In this document: positions 13,015 to 25,200 of the stretch, piece after piece | Numbering within the stretch: position 1 is the first letter of the stretch | How the letters are laid out: each line of letters begins with the position of its first letter | NCBI RefSeq assembly: GCF_030463535.1 | Contig: NC_132900.1 | Span: 25,072,456-25,136,455, forward strand | Length of the DNA stretch: 64,000 nt | Reading direction: 5' to 3' | Source: Salminus brasiliensis | Taxonomy: Eukaryota > Chordata > Actinopteri > Characiformes > Bryconidae | Made by a program: the position numbers and the translations under genes | Notes under the pieces: generated by a model | Told to the model about the DNA's origin: nothing | Databases searched by the model: none | What the model saw: the letters and a program-made list of their open reading frames with translations, nothing else

Positions 13015-14860
13015 TTAAGTCTTCAGGTTAAGAACTGGGTTTCAGAGAACAGGAGAATAATGTACCTCCAACACCAGGACAGACTGTTTTGTCAGGAAGA
13101 ATCATTTGGTTCATGTTTGGAATTGGGATGTCCTCAGATACTCTCATGCGCGTGTGTGTTGGCAGTTTTACACATGCACATTGGTGTAGACAACTCTGTT
13201 TATGGTGAAGTGAAGCTGTATGTCTCACACTTAGAGCTACACAAAACTCCTGCTGGACTGCTTTGATCAAAATGCTGTTTTACTGTTTCCTCTATAAAGA
13301 CACACACACACACACACACACACAGATCCGCAGGGAAAAGAATCCAAATCAGACCAGCACTGCTGGACCTGTTAATGCCAGGGTGCGGACTGGTGAGAGC
13401 CTGTTTTCTACCAGAGCAATCCTCTCACACTGCAGATCACAGGGGATATCTGTTCTTTGATGTACCCTCAGATTACTGGCCACTTTATCTGAAACCCCTC
13501 TCTTATAGCTCAACTCTGCTGGAGTACAGTTTGAGACTGTGGCCCTTTCGCTGATGAACAGTTTGTCATCTAAATAAATGCATCCTCTTAATGTGACCAT
13601 CTAAATGATCTAGACTAGTGTTGTTAACGCTTGCAGACATCTGCTCATGATTTCAAAGGGTCTTAAAGGGGTAAAGACAAAACAGCCTCTCCTCTGCTCT
13701 GTTGGAAAGGCTTTTCACTAGATGTTGGAACGGTGCTATGAGGAGTATCTGTTTGCATTCAGCCCGACTAGAAATATTATCAATACATATATACCTCTGA
13801 TTATATTTTACATTTATTTTATTGTGTTTTATTTCATTTTATTTTCATGATTCATACATTCTATCTTTTATTATTGTATCTTATTGGCTGGTCAGTTGCA
13901 TTGATAAACTAAGAAAAGTGTCTGTAAAATATGCCGACCTTTTGAGTGGACTTTATGTTTGTGCAGTACAACCTTAATGAGTAAAACCTACACCTTTCCC
14001 ATTGGCTCCTGCCATCATTTATTTGCATACTGAGCACCATCAACATGTAGTCATTCCCCCAGGCTACCTTCTGCTATGTGGTGCAGTGTCCTGGCCTCAG
14101 TGTTGAAGGCTGTAAGAGTAAGTTACCGATTTCTGTGCTGCAGGGAGTGGCTTTACATTGGCTAGATGCCAACATCAAGTGGAACTAGTTCTGCTTAATG
14201 TCAACTTAAAATGAGGAACTACAACTCACTTACTTTATGTAACTATGTAATAGGGCAATCCGCTTCTTCAAACCATTCCCAGGTTTTATGGTGCAGGTGG
14301 TTGCTAAGGTGTTGCTAGGTGGTTGTTATGTTATTCCAGATTTGAATGGTTGGTTTGCATAGATTAAATCTAGAAGAGAATGGCATTTTTTTTAATTCCC
14401 ACATGGTTGCTATGGAGCTGGTAGGTAGGCTTTATTGAGAAAATATTTTCTATACAAAGGCAATCCCAAACATCGTCAATAACCAAATTTTGGGAAAGTG
14501 TCTCATTAAATAACATAAATAAATATTTTTTTTCACTGATGTCAAAAGCCCAACGGCATTTGTGCTCTTTCAAATCTTGGTTGGTAGGGTGCTACTGGGT
14601 GGTTGCCATGTTGTTCCATTTGTCTAAGATTGGAAGAACAGTGGAACTGTACAAAATAATGCCTGTGACCCCGATCTTTCTGTTTATAATTTATTAAGTA
14701 AAAAAAAAAAAAGTTATCAGTCACCCAGGCCTGTAGGTCTGCAGTCAGACTTGATTATGTGCCTCAGGTGTGTGGAGATGGTAGCAGAAAAAGTGGAGTG
14801 GTCAGGACGCCCTGAGGACTCAATTAAAGCAGAACAAGTGCAAGCTAATGAAAGAGAGGC
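13015..14860. other. Intergenic, no gene seen
   Basis: CA repeat at 13301-13324; TTTTATT-rich DNA at 13800-13875; GGTTGCTATG/GGTGGTTGC motifs repeat loosely at 14300-14610. No supported gene. Confidence 0.4.
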
Positions 14861-14870
14861 ACAGAGACCT

Positions 14871-14874
<4 letters not shown>

Positions 14875-14912
<38 letters not shown>
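14875..14912. repeat. (CT)n microsatellite
   Basis: About 18 CT units. Confidence 0.95.
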
Positions 14913-14913
<1 letters not shown>

Positions 14914-15074
14914 ATGATGATGTGGTGGTGAAAACTGGACTCCATTGGTGGATCATTAGTGCCAGCTCAGCTGCTTCCATTCGAAGGCCAAAATAAACAA
15001 GTAGCCCTAAGCCGTACCTACAGAACTGGGAAAACAAGGAAAATGCAGCCATGTGCAAAAGTGACCAGTGCGTA

Positions 15075-16010
15075 AAAACACAAGGTAAAGGTTTCTAATA
15101 AAGTGGCCAGTGAGTGAAACCCAAAGTAGAAGTTCTAATAAAGTGGCCAGTGAGTGAAAGAGCAAAGTCAGGGTTTCTAATAAAGTGGCCAGTGAGTGGA
15201 AGTGCAAAGTCAGGGTTTCTAATAAAGTGGCCAGTGAATGGAAGCACAAGGTAGCTGTTTCTAATAAAGTGGCCAGTGAGTGGGATAACAAAGCAGGGAT
15301 TTCTAATAAAATGACCAGTGAGTGGAAGCACAAAGTTAGGGTTTCTAATAAAGTGGCCAGTGAGTAAAAACACAAGGTACATTTTCTAAGAAAGTGGCCA
15401 GTGAGTGGAAGCACGAAGTCAGGGTTTCTAATAAAGTGGCCAGTGAGTGAAAGCTCAAAGTCAGGGTTTCTAATAAAGTGGCCAGTGAGTGAAAGCTCAA
15501 AGTCAGGGTTTCTAATAAAGTGGCCAGTGAGTGAAAGCTCAAAGTCAGGGTTTCTAATAAAGTAGCCAGTGAGTGAAAGCTCAAAGTCAGGGTTTCTAAT
15601 AAAGTGGCCAGTGAGTGAAAGCTCAAAGTCAGGGTTTCTAATAAAGTGGCCAGTGAATGGTATAACAAAGCAGAGATTTCTAATAAAGTGGCCAGTGAAT
15701 GGTATAACAAAGCAGAGATTTCTAATAAAGTGGCCAGTGAATGGTATAACAAAGCAGAGATTTCTAATAAAGTGGCCAGTTGGTGGAAGCACAAGTTTGG
15801 TGTTTCTAATAAAATGACCAGTGAGTGGAAGCACAAGTTTGGTGTTTCTAATAAAATAACCAGTGAGTGGACACACAAGGCAGCTGTTTCTAATAAAGTG
15901 GCCAGTGGGTGAAAGCACAAAATAGTTGTTTCTAATATAGTGGCCAGTGTGTGGACGCACAAGGTTGGTGTTTCTAATACACTGGCCAGTGAGTGGATGC
16001 ACAGGTAGTA
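15075..16010. repeat. 42-bp minisatellite (AATAAAGTGGCCAGTGAGTG core), about 22 copies
   Basis: Each unit holds TTTCTAATAAAGTGGCCAGT then GAGTGAAAGC plus a variable 10-12 bases. Because 42 is divisible by three, long frames stay open on both strands. Clusters of identical units (15420-15650; 15655-15775) show local homogenisation. A lone unit at 16597-16625 lies outside the array. Confidence 0.95.
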
Positions 16011-16970
16011 AGGCCAGTACGTTGATGCACAAGGCAGTATAATGTAGTATAATGGCAGTGTGATATGGTGTTCATATGGTGCAGCTCTGATCTCCACTCC
16101 TGTCTGACTCTTGGAGGTCATAAGCAGAAAGCCCAGTGATGTTTGGACTCTTCACTCAGTGGGTGGAGGATGGCTGCGGTCAGAGCGCCTACAAATCAGC
16201 ACAGCACCGACATCACACAGGTACCTCACATCTACAGAACAGAGTTTTTTTGTGCCAAACCAACCCACCCCCCCACCGCCCTCACACACACCCTATTCCG
16301 CACACACACCAACATGAAGGGACGATTTCCTTTAAAGCCTCCATACAAAGACTCCTCTATACACTAACACACCCCAAACCATAGCCCACGAATATCACAC
16401 ACCCGCTGCACACGCCAGCTCTTCAGTCTCATTCTCCAAACCTTGAAACCCTCCTGTACCTTCACTCTCAGTCTTTGTTTACCTCAGTTTGTTTACCAGT
16501 CTTTGTTTACCTCAGTTTGTTTACCAGTCTTTGTTTACCTCGGTGTGTTCATTTTTTATTGCTACTGTTGTTTTGTATGTTGCTTCTGTAAAGGGTAGGG
16601 GTTTCTAAAAATGTGGCCAGTGAGTGGGAGGAGTGTATGAACAAGGTGGCCAGATGTGTGGCACTAAAGCACTAAACTCTATAGCAAAACAACCAAACGT
16701 CTCCAAAACTCCTAGACTCTTCTGAAGATCAGACAGCTTTGATGTGCATCAGTGGGAACTGATGAAAGCCTGATTAATGAGTGCTGAGTCAGACAGATGA
16801 TGTAAAGGTGTGCCACTGCTTTTATGGAGGCAGAAGAAAGACAGCAGTATTCACTCCATTTATTAAATCATTCACTTTTTCATCACCTGAACGATCATCA
16901 TGTCTCTGCTAATGTGTTTTGGAGGATCTCGGGATTTTTGGTGTGTGACCTCATAACATGGCTCTGACCT
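16011..16970. other. Intergenic, no gene seen
   Basis: Contains three tandem copies of a 27-bp unit (CAGTCTTTGTTTACCTCAGTTTGTTTAC) at 16467-16545 and a CAC-rich stretch at 16255-16315. No supported exon. Confidence 0.45.
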
Positions 16971-16984
16971 TAAAGGGATAGTTT

Positions 16985-17800
16985 AAGAGGAAGGAAGGAA
17001 TTGATAGAAGGAAAAGAGGAAGAAAGAGTGGATGGAAGGAAGAAAAGGTGGAAGAAAAGAAGGAAGGAAGGATGAACGGATAGTGATAGTTTAGACCTTA
17101 AAGTGATAGTTTAAGAGGACGGAAGGAATTGATGGAAGAAAAAAGGGAAGGAGGAGTGGATGGAAGGAAGAGTGCATGGATAGAAAGAAAGGATGGAAGA
17201 AAGGAAGGAATGAGGGAAGGAAGGAAGGAGGGAAGGATGAATGGATAGAAGAAAGAATTGATGGACGGAAAAAGGGAAGGAAGTGTGGATGGAAGGAAGA
17301 GTGGATGGATAGAAAGAAAGGATGGAAGAAAGGAAGGAAGGAGGGAAGGAAAAAGGGAAGGAAGGAAGAAATGAAGGAAGGAGGAATGGATGGACGAAAG
17401 GAAGGATGACTGGAAGAAAATTAGGAAGGAAGAAAGGAGGGAAAGAAGAATTAATGGAAGGAAGGAAGGAAGGAAAGAAGGAAGTGTAGCCCTTCCTCCT
17501 GTTTAACATTAGTAATAATTACAGTGATTTGTAAGTGACGGTTTTGGAAAAATTGGGGTATGTGACAAAGCAAAAAGGAGTGAGTAAGGAGTAAAGAAAA
17601 ACAGAAAGGGAACAAGGAAAAAAGGAAGGGAAGAAATGAAGGACAGAAGAAAGGGGCAGGAAGAATGGATGGAAGGAAGGAAGAAAGAAAGGAGGAATGG
17701 AAGTTAAGCGGGAAAGGACTGAGGATGAAACGAAGGCAGATAGAAAGGAAGCACAGAAGGATGGAAGAAGGATAGGGAAAAATGAAGGAAGGAAGTGCAC
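16985..17800. repeat. Long polypurine (GGAA/GAAG) tract
   Basis: Over 800 bases almost purely of A and G on the plus strand apart from about 17487-17580, with GGAAGGAAGGAAGG cores and GATAGTTTAAGAGGA repeated at about 16978 and 17105. Polypurine mirror repeats of this kind can form triplex DNA. Confidence 0.9.
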
Positions 17801-18056
17801 CCTTCTCTCTGTTTAACATCAATAAAATAACTAAAGTGACTAACATAACTCTGCTATCTCTCTTTCCCTCCTTTCTTTGTCTCTCTCACTGGTTTCTGCT
17901 TCTCTCTCTCTGTCTCCCTTTCCTCTCTCTCTCTCTCTCTCTCCACCTCCCCCCCCCCTCTCTCTCTCTCTCTCTCTGGTCCCTCCCCTACAGCTGAGTC
18001 TTTGTTGGGAGTGAAAACCCTGTAGTTTTTTTCTCCTTCTTTTTCTTGTGTGTGCA

Positions 18057-18093
<37 letters not shown>

Positions 18094-19080
18094 CAGTGTG
18101 TGTGCAGTGTGTTAGAGGGGGGAATGAGGATCAGTGCTGTGTTTCCAGTCTGGACTGAGGATTCACACAGACGCAGCACAGCGGCCTTCCAGCCTGCAGG
18201 TACAGCCTGGAGTGAATGACTGAATGTGTGTCTGAATGGATGGATGGATGAATGACTGAGGGAAGGAAAGAATGAATGAAAGCCTTTGGTATTTGGTCAG
18301 CAGCTCCCTGAGCTGATACTGTCTATCTGTCTGCCTGTCTGTCTGTCTGTATGCATGGAATTTATGTCAAAGTTAGCAGAGTTTTAAACTGTTATTTTTA
18401 ACAACAGACACTTTTGGACCCTTTCTACCTGAAACTGTGCAAAGTTTTGGGGTACTGAAAAACGCTAAGAAGCAAAACAGTGGAGTCACAAGGTTTCTTT
18501 GTGATAGTGATGGATTAAGCAGTGAAACTGATGCAGGAAAGTGCTCAAACTCAGTGGCAGCAGTGATTCTCAGCACAGCAGGCAGCAGTGCAGCACTGTC
18601 TGCACTACTGATGCTAGCAGTGAACTGCTGTAACCGAGCTACTCCACATCTGATTTACTGAAGACTCATCACTGCTGATGTTTCGAGAGACAGAGAGAGA
18701 GAGAGAGAGAGAACGCAGAAGAAGAGAAGAAGGACGTATCTGGATATCTGAGTCAGATTTACCCACAACCTTCCCAAAACTGGAATTACAGTGCTGGAAT
18801 TGGACTTTCCAAACCAGCCATTCTTGGAGAACAATTTTCTCCAGCACCTGATGCTCCTTCCGACTTTGTGCATGGATCAGTCCTGCATTCAGGTCTTTCT
18901 CTCAAGCTTCCTGACTGTAAAACTCCTGATCAATCACAAATCACTGATCATTACTGTGCTGCAGTCCCCAGTAATGAGCTTCTGGCTGCTGGAGTAGGAG
19001 CACATTCTTCAGGAGGAGCTTTGGGTGAGATTTAGAGCAGCGTTCCCTCAATGTAAGAAGGGTCAGAGTGCCGGCAGTGA
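17801..19080. other. Intergenic with dense microsatellites; possible site of the PRSS35 first exon
   Basis: (CT)n at 17870-17980, (GT)n at 18058-18110, CTGT at 18325-18350 and (GA)n at 18690-18712. A donor-like ctgcag|gtacag lies near 18200. Nothing else supports a gene. Confidence 0.4.
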
Positions 19081-19499
19081 GAGAGAACTTTTGGAAAAGT
19101 TCTGCAAGCTGTGCTCTACACTCTTAAAGAAAGTGGTTCTTCAAGTGGTTCAAGTGATTCTTTAGTAAAGGCAGCAGGTCTACATGGAGTGAATGCTTAG
19201 ATGGTTATTTGTCTGGTTAAATGGGGTTGCAAGGAAAACCTCTGTATAGTACCAAAAATGGTTCCACTCAAAGAGTTTGTAGAACCCTTGCTTAAAAGCT
19301 CTTCCATTTCATTAATTAAATTTGTCCTACAGGTGCCAAAATGGTCCACGAAAGAACCACCCTAAAGAACCGTTTTTAAAGTGCGAGTTAGAACTGAAAA
19401 GAACCTCCAACTGATGTCAATGTTATACCTAGAACTTTAAATCAAAGCAAAGAATCTTTGAAGAACCTTTTTCACATTTAAGAGTCCTGGACTCTGGTG

Positions 19500-21060
19500 C
19501 ACTGATTAAGCTCAAGCTCTTATGGAGGTTCTTCTTTTGAGATTTGGTTCTATCAGTGGCTCTTCCTCATGTTCTTCAAAAAGTCTTGGTGGTTCTTCCT
19601 CGTGCTCTTAGTGAGGTTTTCCTTTTGAGTCTCGGTTCTTCTTCATACTCCTAGGCAGACTTTTTTTTTTAAGTTGAGGTTCATTTCAGTGGTTCTTCCT
19701 TGTACTCATGAAGATGTTCTCCTTTCCTTCCTTATACTTTTGGAGAATATATATTTTAAGTCTTGATTTCTCTCAATGGCTCTTCTTCATGCTCCTGGAG
19801 AGGTTTTGGTTCCTATTGGTGGTTCTTTCTTATACTTTTAGGGAGGTTCTCTGTTTGAGTCTTGGTTTCTCTTAGTGGTTCCTCATTCTCCCTTAGGGAG
19901 GTTTCCCTTTCAAATCCCAGTTTCTCTCACTACTTCTTCCTCATGTTCTTAGGTAGGTTCTCCTTTTGAGATTTGGTTCTATCAGTGGCTCTTCCTCATG
20001 ATCTTAAAAAAAATCTTCTGAGTCTTGGTGATTCTTTCTCATGCTTTTAGGGAGGGTCTCCTTTTGAGTCTCGGTTCTTCTTCATACTCTAGAATGACTC
20101 TTTTGTAAGTTTCGGTTCTTTTCAGTGGTTCTTCCTTATGCTCTTAGCAGTTGTTTTACTTTAATTCTTGCTTCCTCTTATTGGTTCTTCTTCATGCTTT
20201 TGGAGAAGTTATACATTAAGTCTTGGTTCCTTTTGATGGTTCTCTGTTTAACTTGTGGTTTCACTCAGTGGTTCCTTATGCTGTTAGAGAGGTTTCCCTT
20301 TTGAGTCTCAGTTCCTCTCAATACTTCTTCCTCATGCTCATAGAGAGGTTCTCCTTTTGAGTCTCGGTTCCCCTTTGTCGTTCTTCTTCACACTGTTAAG
20401 GAAATTCTTACATCTGGTGTGGTTCTTCCTTACACTCCTAAAGATGTTCTCCTTTTGAGGCTCGGCTCCTCTAAGTGGTTCTTGTGGACATTCTCCTTTC
20501 CTTTCAATGGTTCTTCTTCATGCTTTTAGAGAAGTTTTGGTTCCTATTATTGGTTCTTCCTTATACTTTTAGGGAGGTTCTCTGTTCGAGTCTTGGTTTC
20601 GCTTAGTGGTTCCTTATTTTCTTAAGGAGGTTTCCCTTTCGAGTTTCAGTTCTTCTGAGTACATAACTCTTACAGAAGTTCTTCTTTTGAGTCTTGGTTA
20701 TTTTCAGTGGTTCTTCCTTATACTCTTGGAGATGTTCTCCTTTAGAGGCTTGTTTCCTCTTAGTTGTTTTTCATGCCTTTAGGGAGGTTTTCTTTTTGAG
20801 TCTCCTTCCTTATGCTCTTGAGAACTTCTATTTGTAAGTTCCTTCTTATGGCCGTTCTCCTTTTAATTCTTTTCAGTGGTTCTTTTCTTATACTTATAGA
20901 GATGCTTTCAATGCTTGGTTCCTGTTAGCGGTTCTGCCTCATGCTCTTAGAGAGGTTCTTCTTTTGAGTCTCGGTTCTTCTCAGTTGTTCTTCCTCATGC
21001 TCTTAGAGAGGTTCTTCTTTTGAGTCTCTGGTCTTCTCAGTGGTGCTTCCTCATGCTGTT
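19500..21060. repeat. 56-bp minisatellite, copy B (diverged)
   Basis: More than 20 degenerate units with the core TCAGTGGTTCTTCCTCATGC, then TCTTAGAGAGGTTCTCCTTTTGAGTCTCGGTTCCTC. The consensus matches array A at 2240-2870 nearly base for base. It follows 19130-19470, which has AAGAACC-type dispersed repeat motifs. Confidence 0.9.
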
Positions 21061-21574
21061 GATGGAATTTTTGGAAAGCTGATTTGGAAAAAATAATAAA
21101 TAAATAAAACTGAACTGAGTTGATCTGATCTGGAGGTTCTGCGGAGAACTTGTTGGTGCATGGGGTTTGCAGAGTTACACTGATGGAAAAAATGGTGTTA
21201 TGATGCAATGGAAACTGCTGCTGCTGCTGAACTCGAGTCACTCTTCCATTCTGGTTTTGGACAGAAAATCTTATTTTTCTTTCTTGTCTTGTTTTGCTCT
21301 GTGCTGACTGTCTGATCACCCGGGATAATGTTCAGAGTCTGTCCTGTGATGGTTATGTGGCCGAATGGAAGGCAAGGTGATAAATTGATGATAAACTGAT
21401 GCTATGCAGGAATTGAGGTGAGGTTGAGTCTGGATGTTGTGTGGTTGAGTAGGTGGACCCAGTCAATGCTTTTCACTTGAGTCTCTGGCTGCCTGACCAA
21501 TTATACATTAAATATATGTCACCAATTACTGAATTTGAAGAGGCTAAAAAGCACATAATCAAAGGACAAAAGAG

Positions 21575-22225
21575 ATACACTATATTGACAAAAGTATTGG
21601 GACACATTCTTTTTTTGTCTGAAATCAAGGGCATTTAAAAAGAGTTTATCTCGCTTTTGTTGGAGTAACTGTCTACTTTCTACTATTTTCTAAAGCATTG
21701 CTGATTTGATTGCATTCTGCAAAAGAGCATTAGTGAGTTCATGATGTTTGGTAGTCCCCACCCCAACTCATCTCAAAAGTATTGGTTAGCGCACCAACCA
21801 TAACTACAGAGAGCACAGGGATTAGACAAGGTGTGTGTGTGCATTTGCACATCTGTGTCTGCAGCATTGGGTGCAACTTAAAGTAACTGAATGCATTCAT
21901 TAGAAGGGGTGTCCACAAACATTTGGCAAGCATAAGAATCTGAGGCACTTTGACAAGGGCTGAATTGCGATGTGTAGACGACTGGGTCAGAACATCCCCA
22001 ATGTGTTCTAGATATGCAACAGCCAGCAGCCACCAAAAGTGCTCCAAGGAGAGACAACCAGTGGACCAGTGCACCAGTCAACTGGTGACAGGGTCATGGG
22101 CACCCAAGGCTCATTAAATCATATGGAGGCCCCCCCTCACAACTTACAGGACTTCCAGAGTCCATGTTTCAACAGGTTAGAGCTGTTTTGGCAGCATAAG
22201 GGGGGATCTGCTCAAATTTTGAAAA
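21575..22225 (+). mobile_element. Tc1-like transposon relics (two adjoining pieces)
   Basis: 21575-21925 begins with the end sequence ATTGACAAAAGTATTGGGACAC and finishes GGTGTCCACAAACATTTGG; the same element occurs inverted at 49503-49795. 21935-22225 reads as transposase fragments in the plus frames: RRLGQNIP, GQGHG-like and MEAPPHNLQD, then a C-terminal LFWQHKGGSAQ. Frame breaks and deletions make it inactive. Confidence 0.7.
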
Positions 22226-23900
22226 GAAAAGGTAGTTTTAAAGATTGGACTGGTGAGCTGAGCAGCTGTTGATTGGCTGTTGGCAGTGGGCAGAAGTGTG
22301 GCTTGCAAGACTAGTCTACTAGCCCTGCTATTAGCTGCTCACTTGAGTCCTTGTCTCTGGTGTCTGTTCACACAGTGCAAAAAGACAGCTTACGTGTAGA
22401 TCTACTATGAGCGATTACAGCGACGAATGTTGCAGCACTGATTAGATGAGATTGTGTAGTGTGTGTGTGTGTGTGTGTAATTGTGTCAGACTGAAGTGTT
22501 GTGGAGTTAGAGAAACCAGATACATCCATTACTGACAGCTCTTGGAGTCTACAGGCCAGCATCCAAGCCACTGGCTCTGAGAGATCATTCTGCAACCACT
22601 GAGTCACTTTCCTCCTCAAAGCTCTGCTAACTGCAGCCTAAACCAGCTCCTCCGTCTGTACACGTCTTCTACCGTCCTGCAGACCAGCCACAGAGCTGCA
22701 CAGGCGCTCCAGAAGACAGAGTCTCAGTTCAGACACTGCAAAACAAAAACACACATGCGTCCTAAAGGGCCTGTATCTTGGAAAACTTGAACTTTTGCTC
22801 ACATTTGTATTATGTATGGTTGTGTATTGGCAAAAACCTGGTATCAGGTTACAGGGGTTACGATTCGATATACATTGCGATACTGTGAGCAATATTATTT
22901 GTTTATTTATTTTCATTTTTGGGAAAATCTGGGTGTAATGTTTGAAAACAAAGTATTATCTGGCTATCTAGCTATCAGAGTGTAACCCTGTGTAGTCAGC
23001 AGACGCGTCAGTGCATCAAATTCAATGTTCCTCAATGTTTCTATTAATATCTTTGTGAAAATACAGCGCAGAAACACGGTTCAGACACTTCCTGAACCTA
23101 TAGATCCCTCCCTTTCCATTGAGATGAGAGTTATTAGGCTGTGAAGACGGGTCAAGAAACTCATCTTCTGCCTCTCGTCGAGTCTAACTGGTGTCCGTTA
23201 TCTGCCTCTCATCTATAATCGGCTGTCCTCTGCCTCTTATCGTGTTTAACTGGTGTCTGCCATCTATCTCTCATCTACAATTGGTGAATTTGTGCGTCCA
23301 TCTATGTTTTGTGTGAAACTGACCAATAGACAACGTATATTTTCACATATATAAATTGTAAATAGTTTGCTTTTATTCTAAGTGTGTTTTGGTCATAGCT
23401 TTTACACAGTGGAGTACAGATTTACTAAAGGACAGTTCTTCTTAGTGCCTGCTGTATCAAATAGAGTGACAGCTAACATGTTTACAAATCTTATTTTTTA
23501 GGCACATTTACATAGTATTATACATTATTATACATAATATACTATTTTATTTATACATTTTACTTCTTACAATAAAGTCTAAGTTAAACCATTTCAAGCA
23601 CCAAAACAATTTGTCCACCTGAGTAAAGGTATGTTTTCACTAATAAATATGAAGTATTTCTAAAATCGAACTTCAGTTTTTCAGGTTGAGGGTCAGAGTA
23701 TCTTCTCACTAGACACCAGAGGGTTAAACACAAGACATAACGAGCCACTGTCTGCCACAAATCATTGCATGTAAACTATTATTTAAAAATTCATCCTGTG
23801 TATTTGAGAATCGATACAGTACTGCAAAACATGACACTGTGATACCCAAGTGTATCTGTATTTTCTTAGACCCCTAGTAGTCTGTGAGCACTGCTAATGT
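22226..23900. other. Intergenic, no gene seen
   Basis: GT repeat at 22458-22478. 23150-23290 has a loosely duplicated CTCATCT(A)TAAT/CTGCCTCTCATC motif. No supported exon. Confidence 0.4.
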
Positions 23901-23904
23901 TATG

Positions 23905-24152
23905 GCTCCACCCACTGAGACTGACTGCTCTTTGGATGAGGTCCAGCCCAGGGCAGCCAATCTGGACAGAGCCAGTCACATATATTAGTCCTAAAAACAC
24001 AATTTACTTCTAATGGACAAAAAGAAAGTTGGAATGTTGAATTGCAGTGTTTTGGTGCATAAGCCCACACAACTATTACAAAAAACGGACCTTGGTTATA
24101 AAGATATATAGGGAAATATAATGAAAATGTAGAATATGGGCCCTTTAAATAA
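23905..24152. mobile_element. Dispersed short repeat ending ATATGGGCCCTTTAA
   Basis: Shares GGGCAGCCAATC...CAGAGCC...CATATAT and the terminal ATATGGGCCCTTTAA with the PRSS35 intron (26074-26162). A small fold-back at 45711-45778 has the related ends AAAGGGCTCATAT and ATATGAGCCCTTT. Probably a non-autonomous DNA element; class unknown. Confidence 0.55.
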
Positions 24153-25144
24153 ATAAACAAATAATTGCTATTAGATTAGATGTGGGATTTATACTCATAT
24201 AAAGTAGAATTATTAGATGATATTAATGATCTCACTACTTGGGCAGACACATCAATGTGTTATATTTTCCCTGAGGTTCTCAGCAGAGAAGCTTTACGAA
24301 TGCAGCCTCTGGTCTCCGGTTATTCGTCTCCCTCTAGTGGCCACATGTGGTAATGCATGCTGCAACCCCGTGTACTGTAACTGCTAAAAAATAAGCCTTC
24401 AGGTTTCATATAATCTGCAAGACAAAAATACACAACAAATGTTTAAAATGATAGATATTAACATTTGAATTAATTTCACAAATTAATATCCAGTATAAAG
24501 TAATAAAACATATTTAAAAAAATATATGAATATAACGAATAAGTCCCAACTTTTAAATGTAAAAGTAGTAAAAATGATCAAAATATAATTGTAGTTTGTG
24601 GCCAAAAAAACAACTATTAGTATAGCATCTCATTTTATTACATTAATAAGGCTATTATATATTAGCCTTTAGCATGTTGTTAGCACCACTGTGGTGTGCT
24701 TGTATAGCTAGCTACTAGCTACATTAGCCTCATTAGCCAGTACGAAACTTTGCTTTTGTGTTTGTTTCCTTGAAGCAATAATTCAGTTAAAAAATCAAAT
24801 GCACACTTTTTAATCCAACCCTGTTTGAGGTTTACCAAGATGTCTTTGGTGTCTGTTTTTGCTTCTTTACTTTAGTTACGAGGCTAATGTAGCTAAGAGA
24901 TGGAAGCTAATTAGCATGATGCTAGCTAGCTAACTGCTTGCCAAGATCGTCAACAGTTTTGAGGAATTGTTAACAAAAACACTGTAAGATTCACTGTTGC
25001 TTAGATCATGGCCTGGGGTATGTTAGCATAGCGAAAACCAGCTAGCAGATTACTGAGCACCTCCACAGTGTGTGATGATTGAGCCATGCGGTTAGCACCA
25101 TGCTAATTAGCTTGACATTAGCCTTGTAGCTCCTGCACAAATCT
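24153..25144. other. prss35: Upstream flank of PRSS35
   Basis: AT-rich DNA with many GCTAGCTAGC / AGCTAACT / GTTAGCA motifs (24660-25130), a low-complexity style recurring elsewhere in the window. Part of the 5' UTR intron of PRSS35 if the acceptor at 25187 is used. Confidence 0.4.
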
Positions 25145-25187
25145 AAAGCAGTACCTCTCTCTCTCTCTCTCTCTCTCTCTCGTGCAG
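25145..25187 (+). other. Polypyrimidine tract and 3' splice acceptor before the PRSS35 start exon
   Basis: A run of CT dinucleotides (about 25158-25181) followed by cgtgcag at 25181-25187 and, 14 bases later, the PRSS35 ATG. This is the expected arrangement for a 5' UTR intron. The matching untranslated exon is not identified; a possible donor ctgcag|gtacag near 18196-18205 is only a guess. Confidence 0.65.
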
Positions 25188-25200
25188 GGCTGTATGTGTG

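Noticed and set aside
15075..16010. CRISPR-like array
   Set aside because: Regular repeats, but the whole unit is conserved without unique spacers, and the context is a vertebrate genome.
15007..16032. 341-codon frame on the minus strand
   Set aside because: It is wholly the 42-bp tandem repeat; no splice signals, no homology, and equally open frames exist on both strands.
17111..17846. Ser/Pro/Phe-rich minus-strand frames of about 130 codons
   Set aside because: Translation of the polypurine tract's complement, low complexity only.
18190..18206. Donor site of the PRSS35 untranslated first exon
   Set aside because: ctgcag|gtacag is a fair donor, but nothing ties it to PRSS35; kept only as a remark.
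25198..25200. GTG as PRSS35 start
   Set aside because: The next codon is ATG and begins a good signal peptide; vertebrate genes do not need the GTG.
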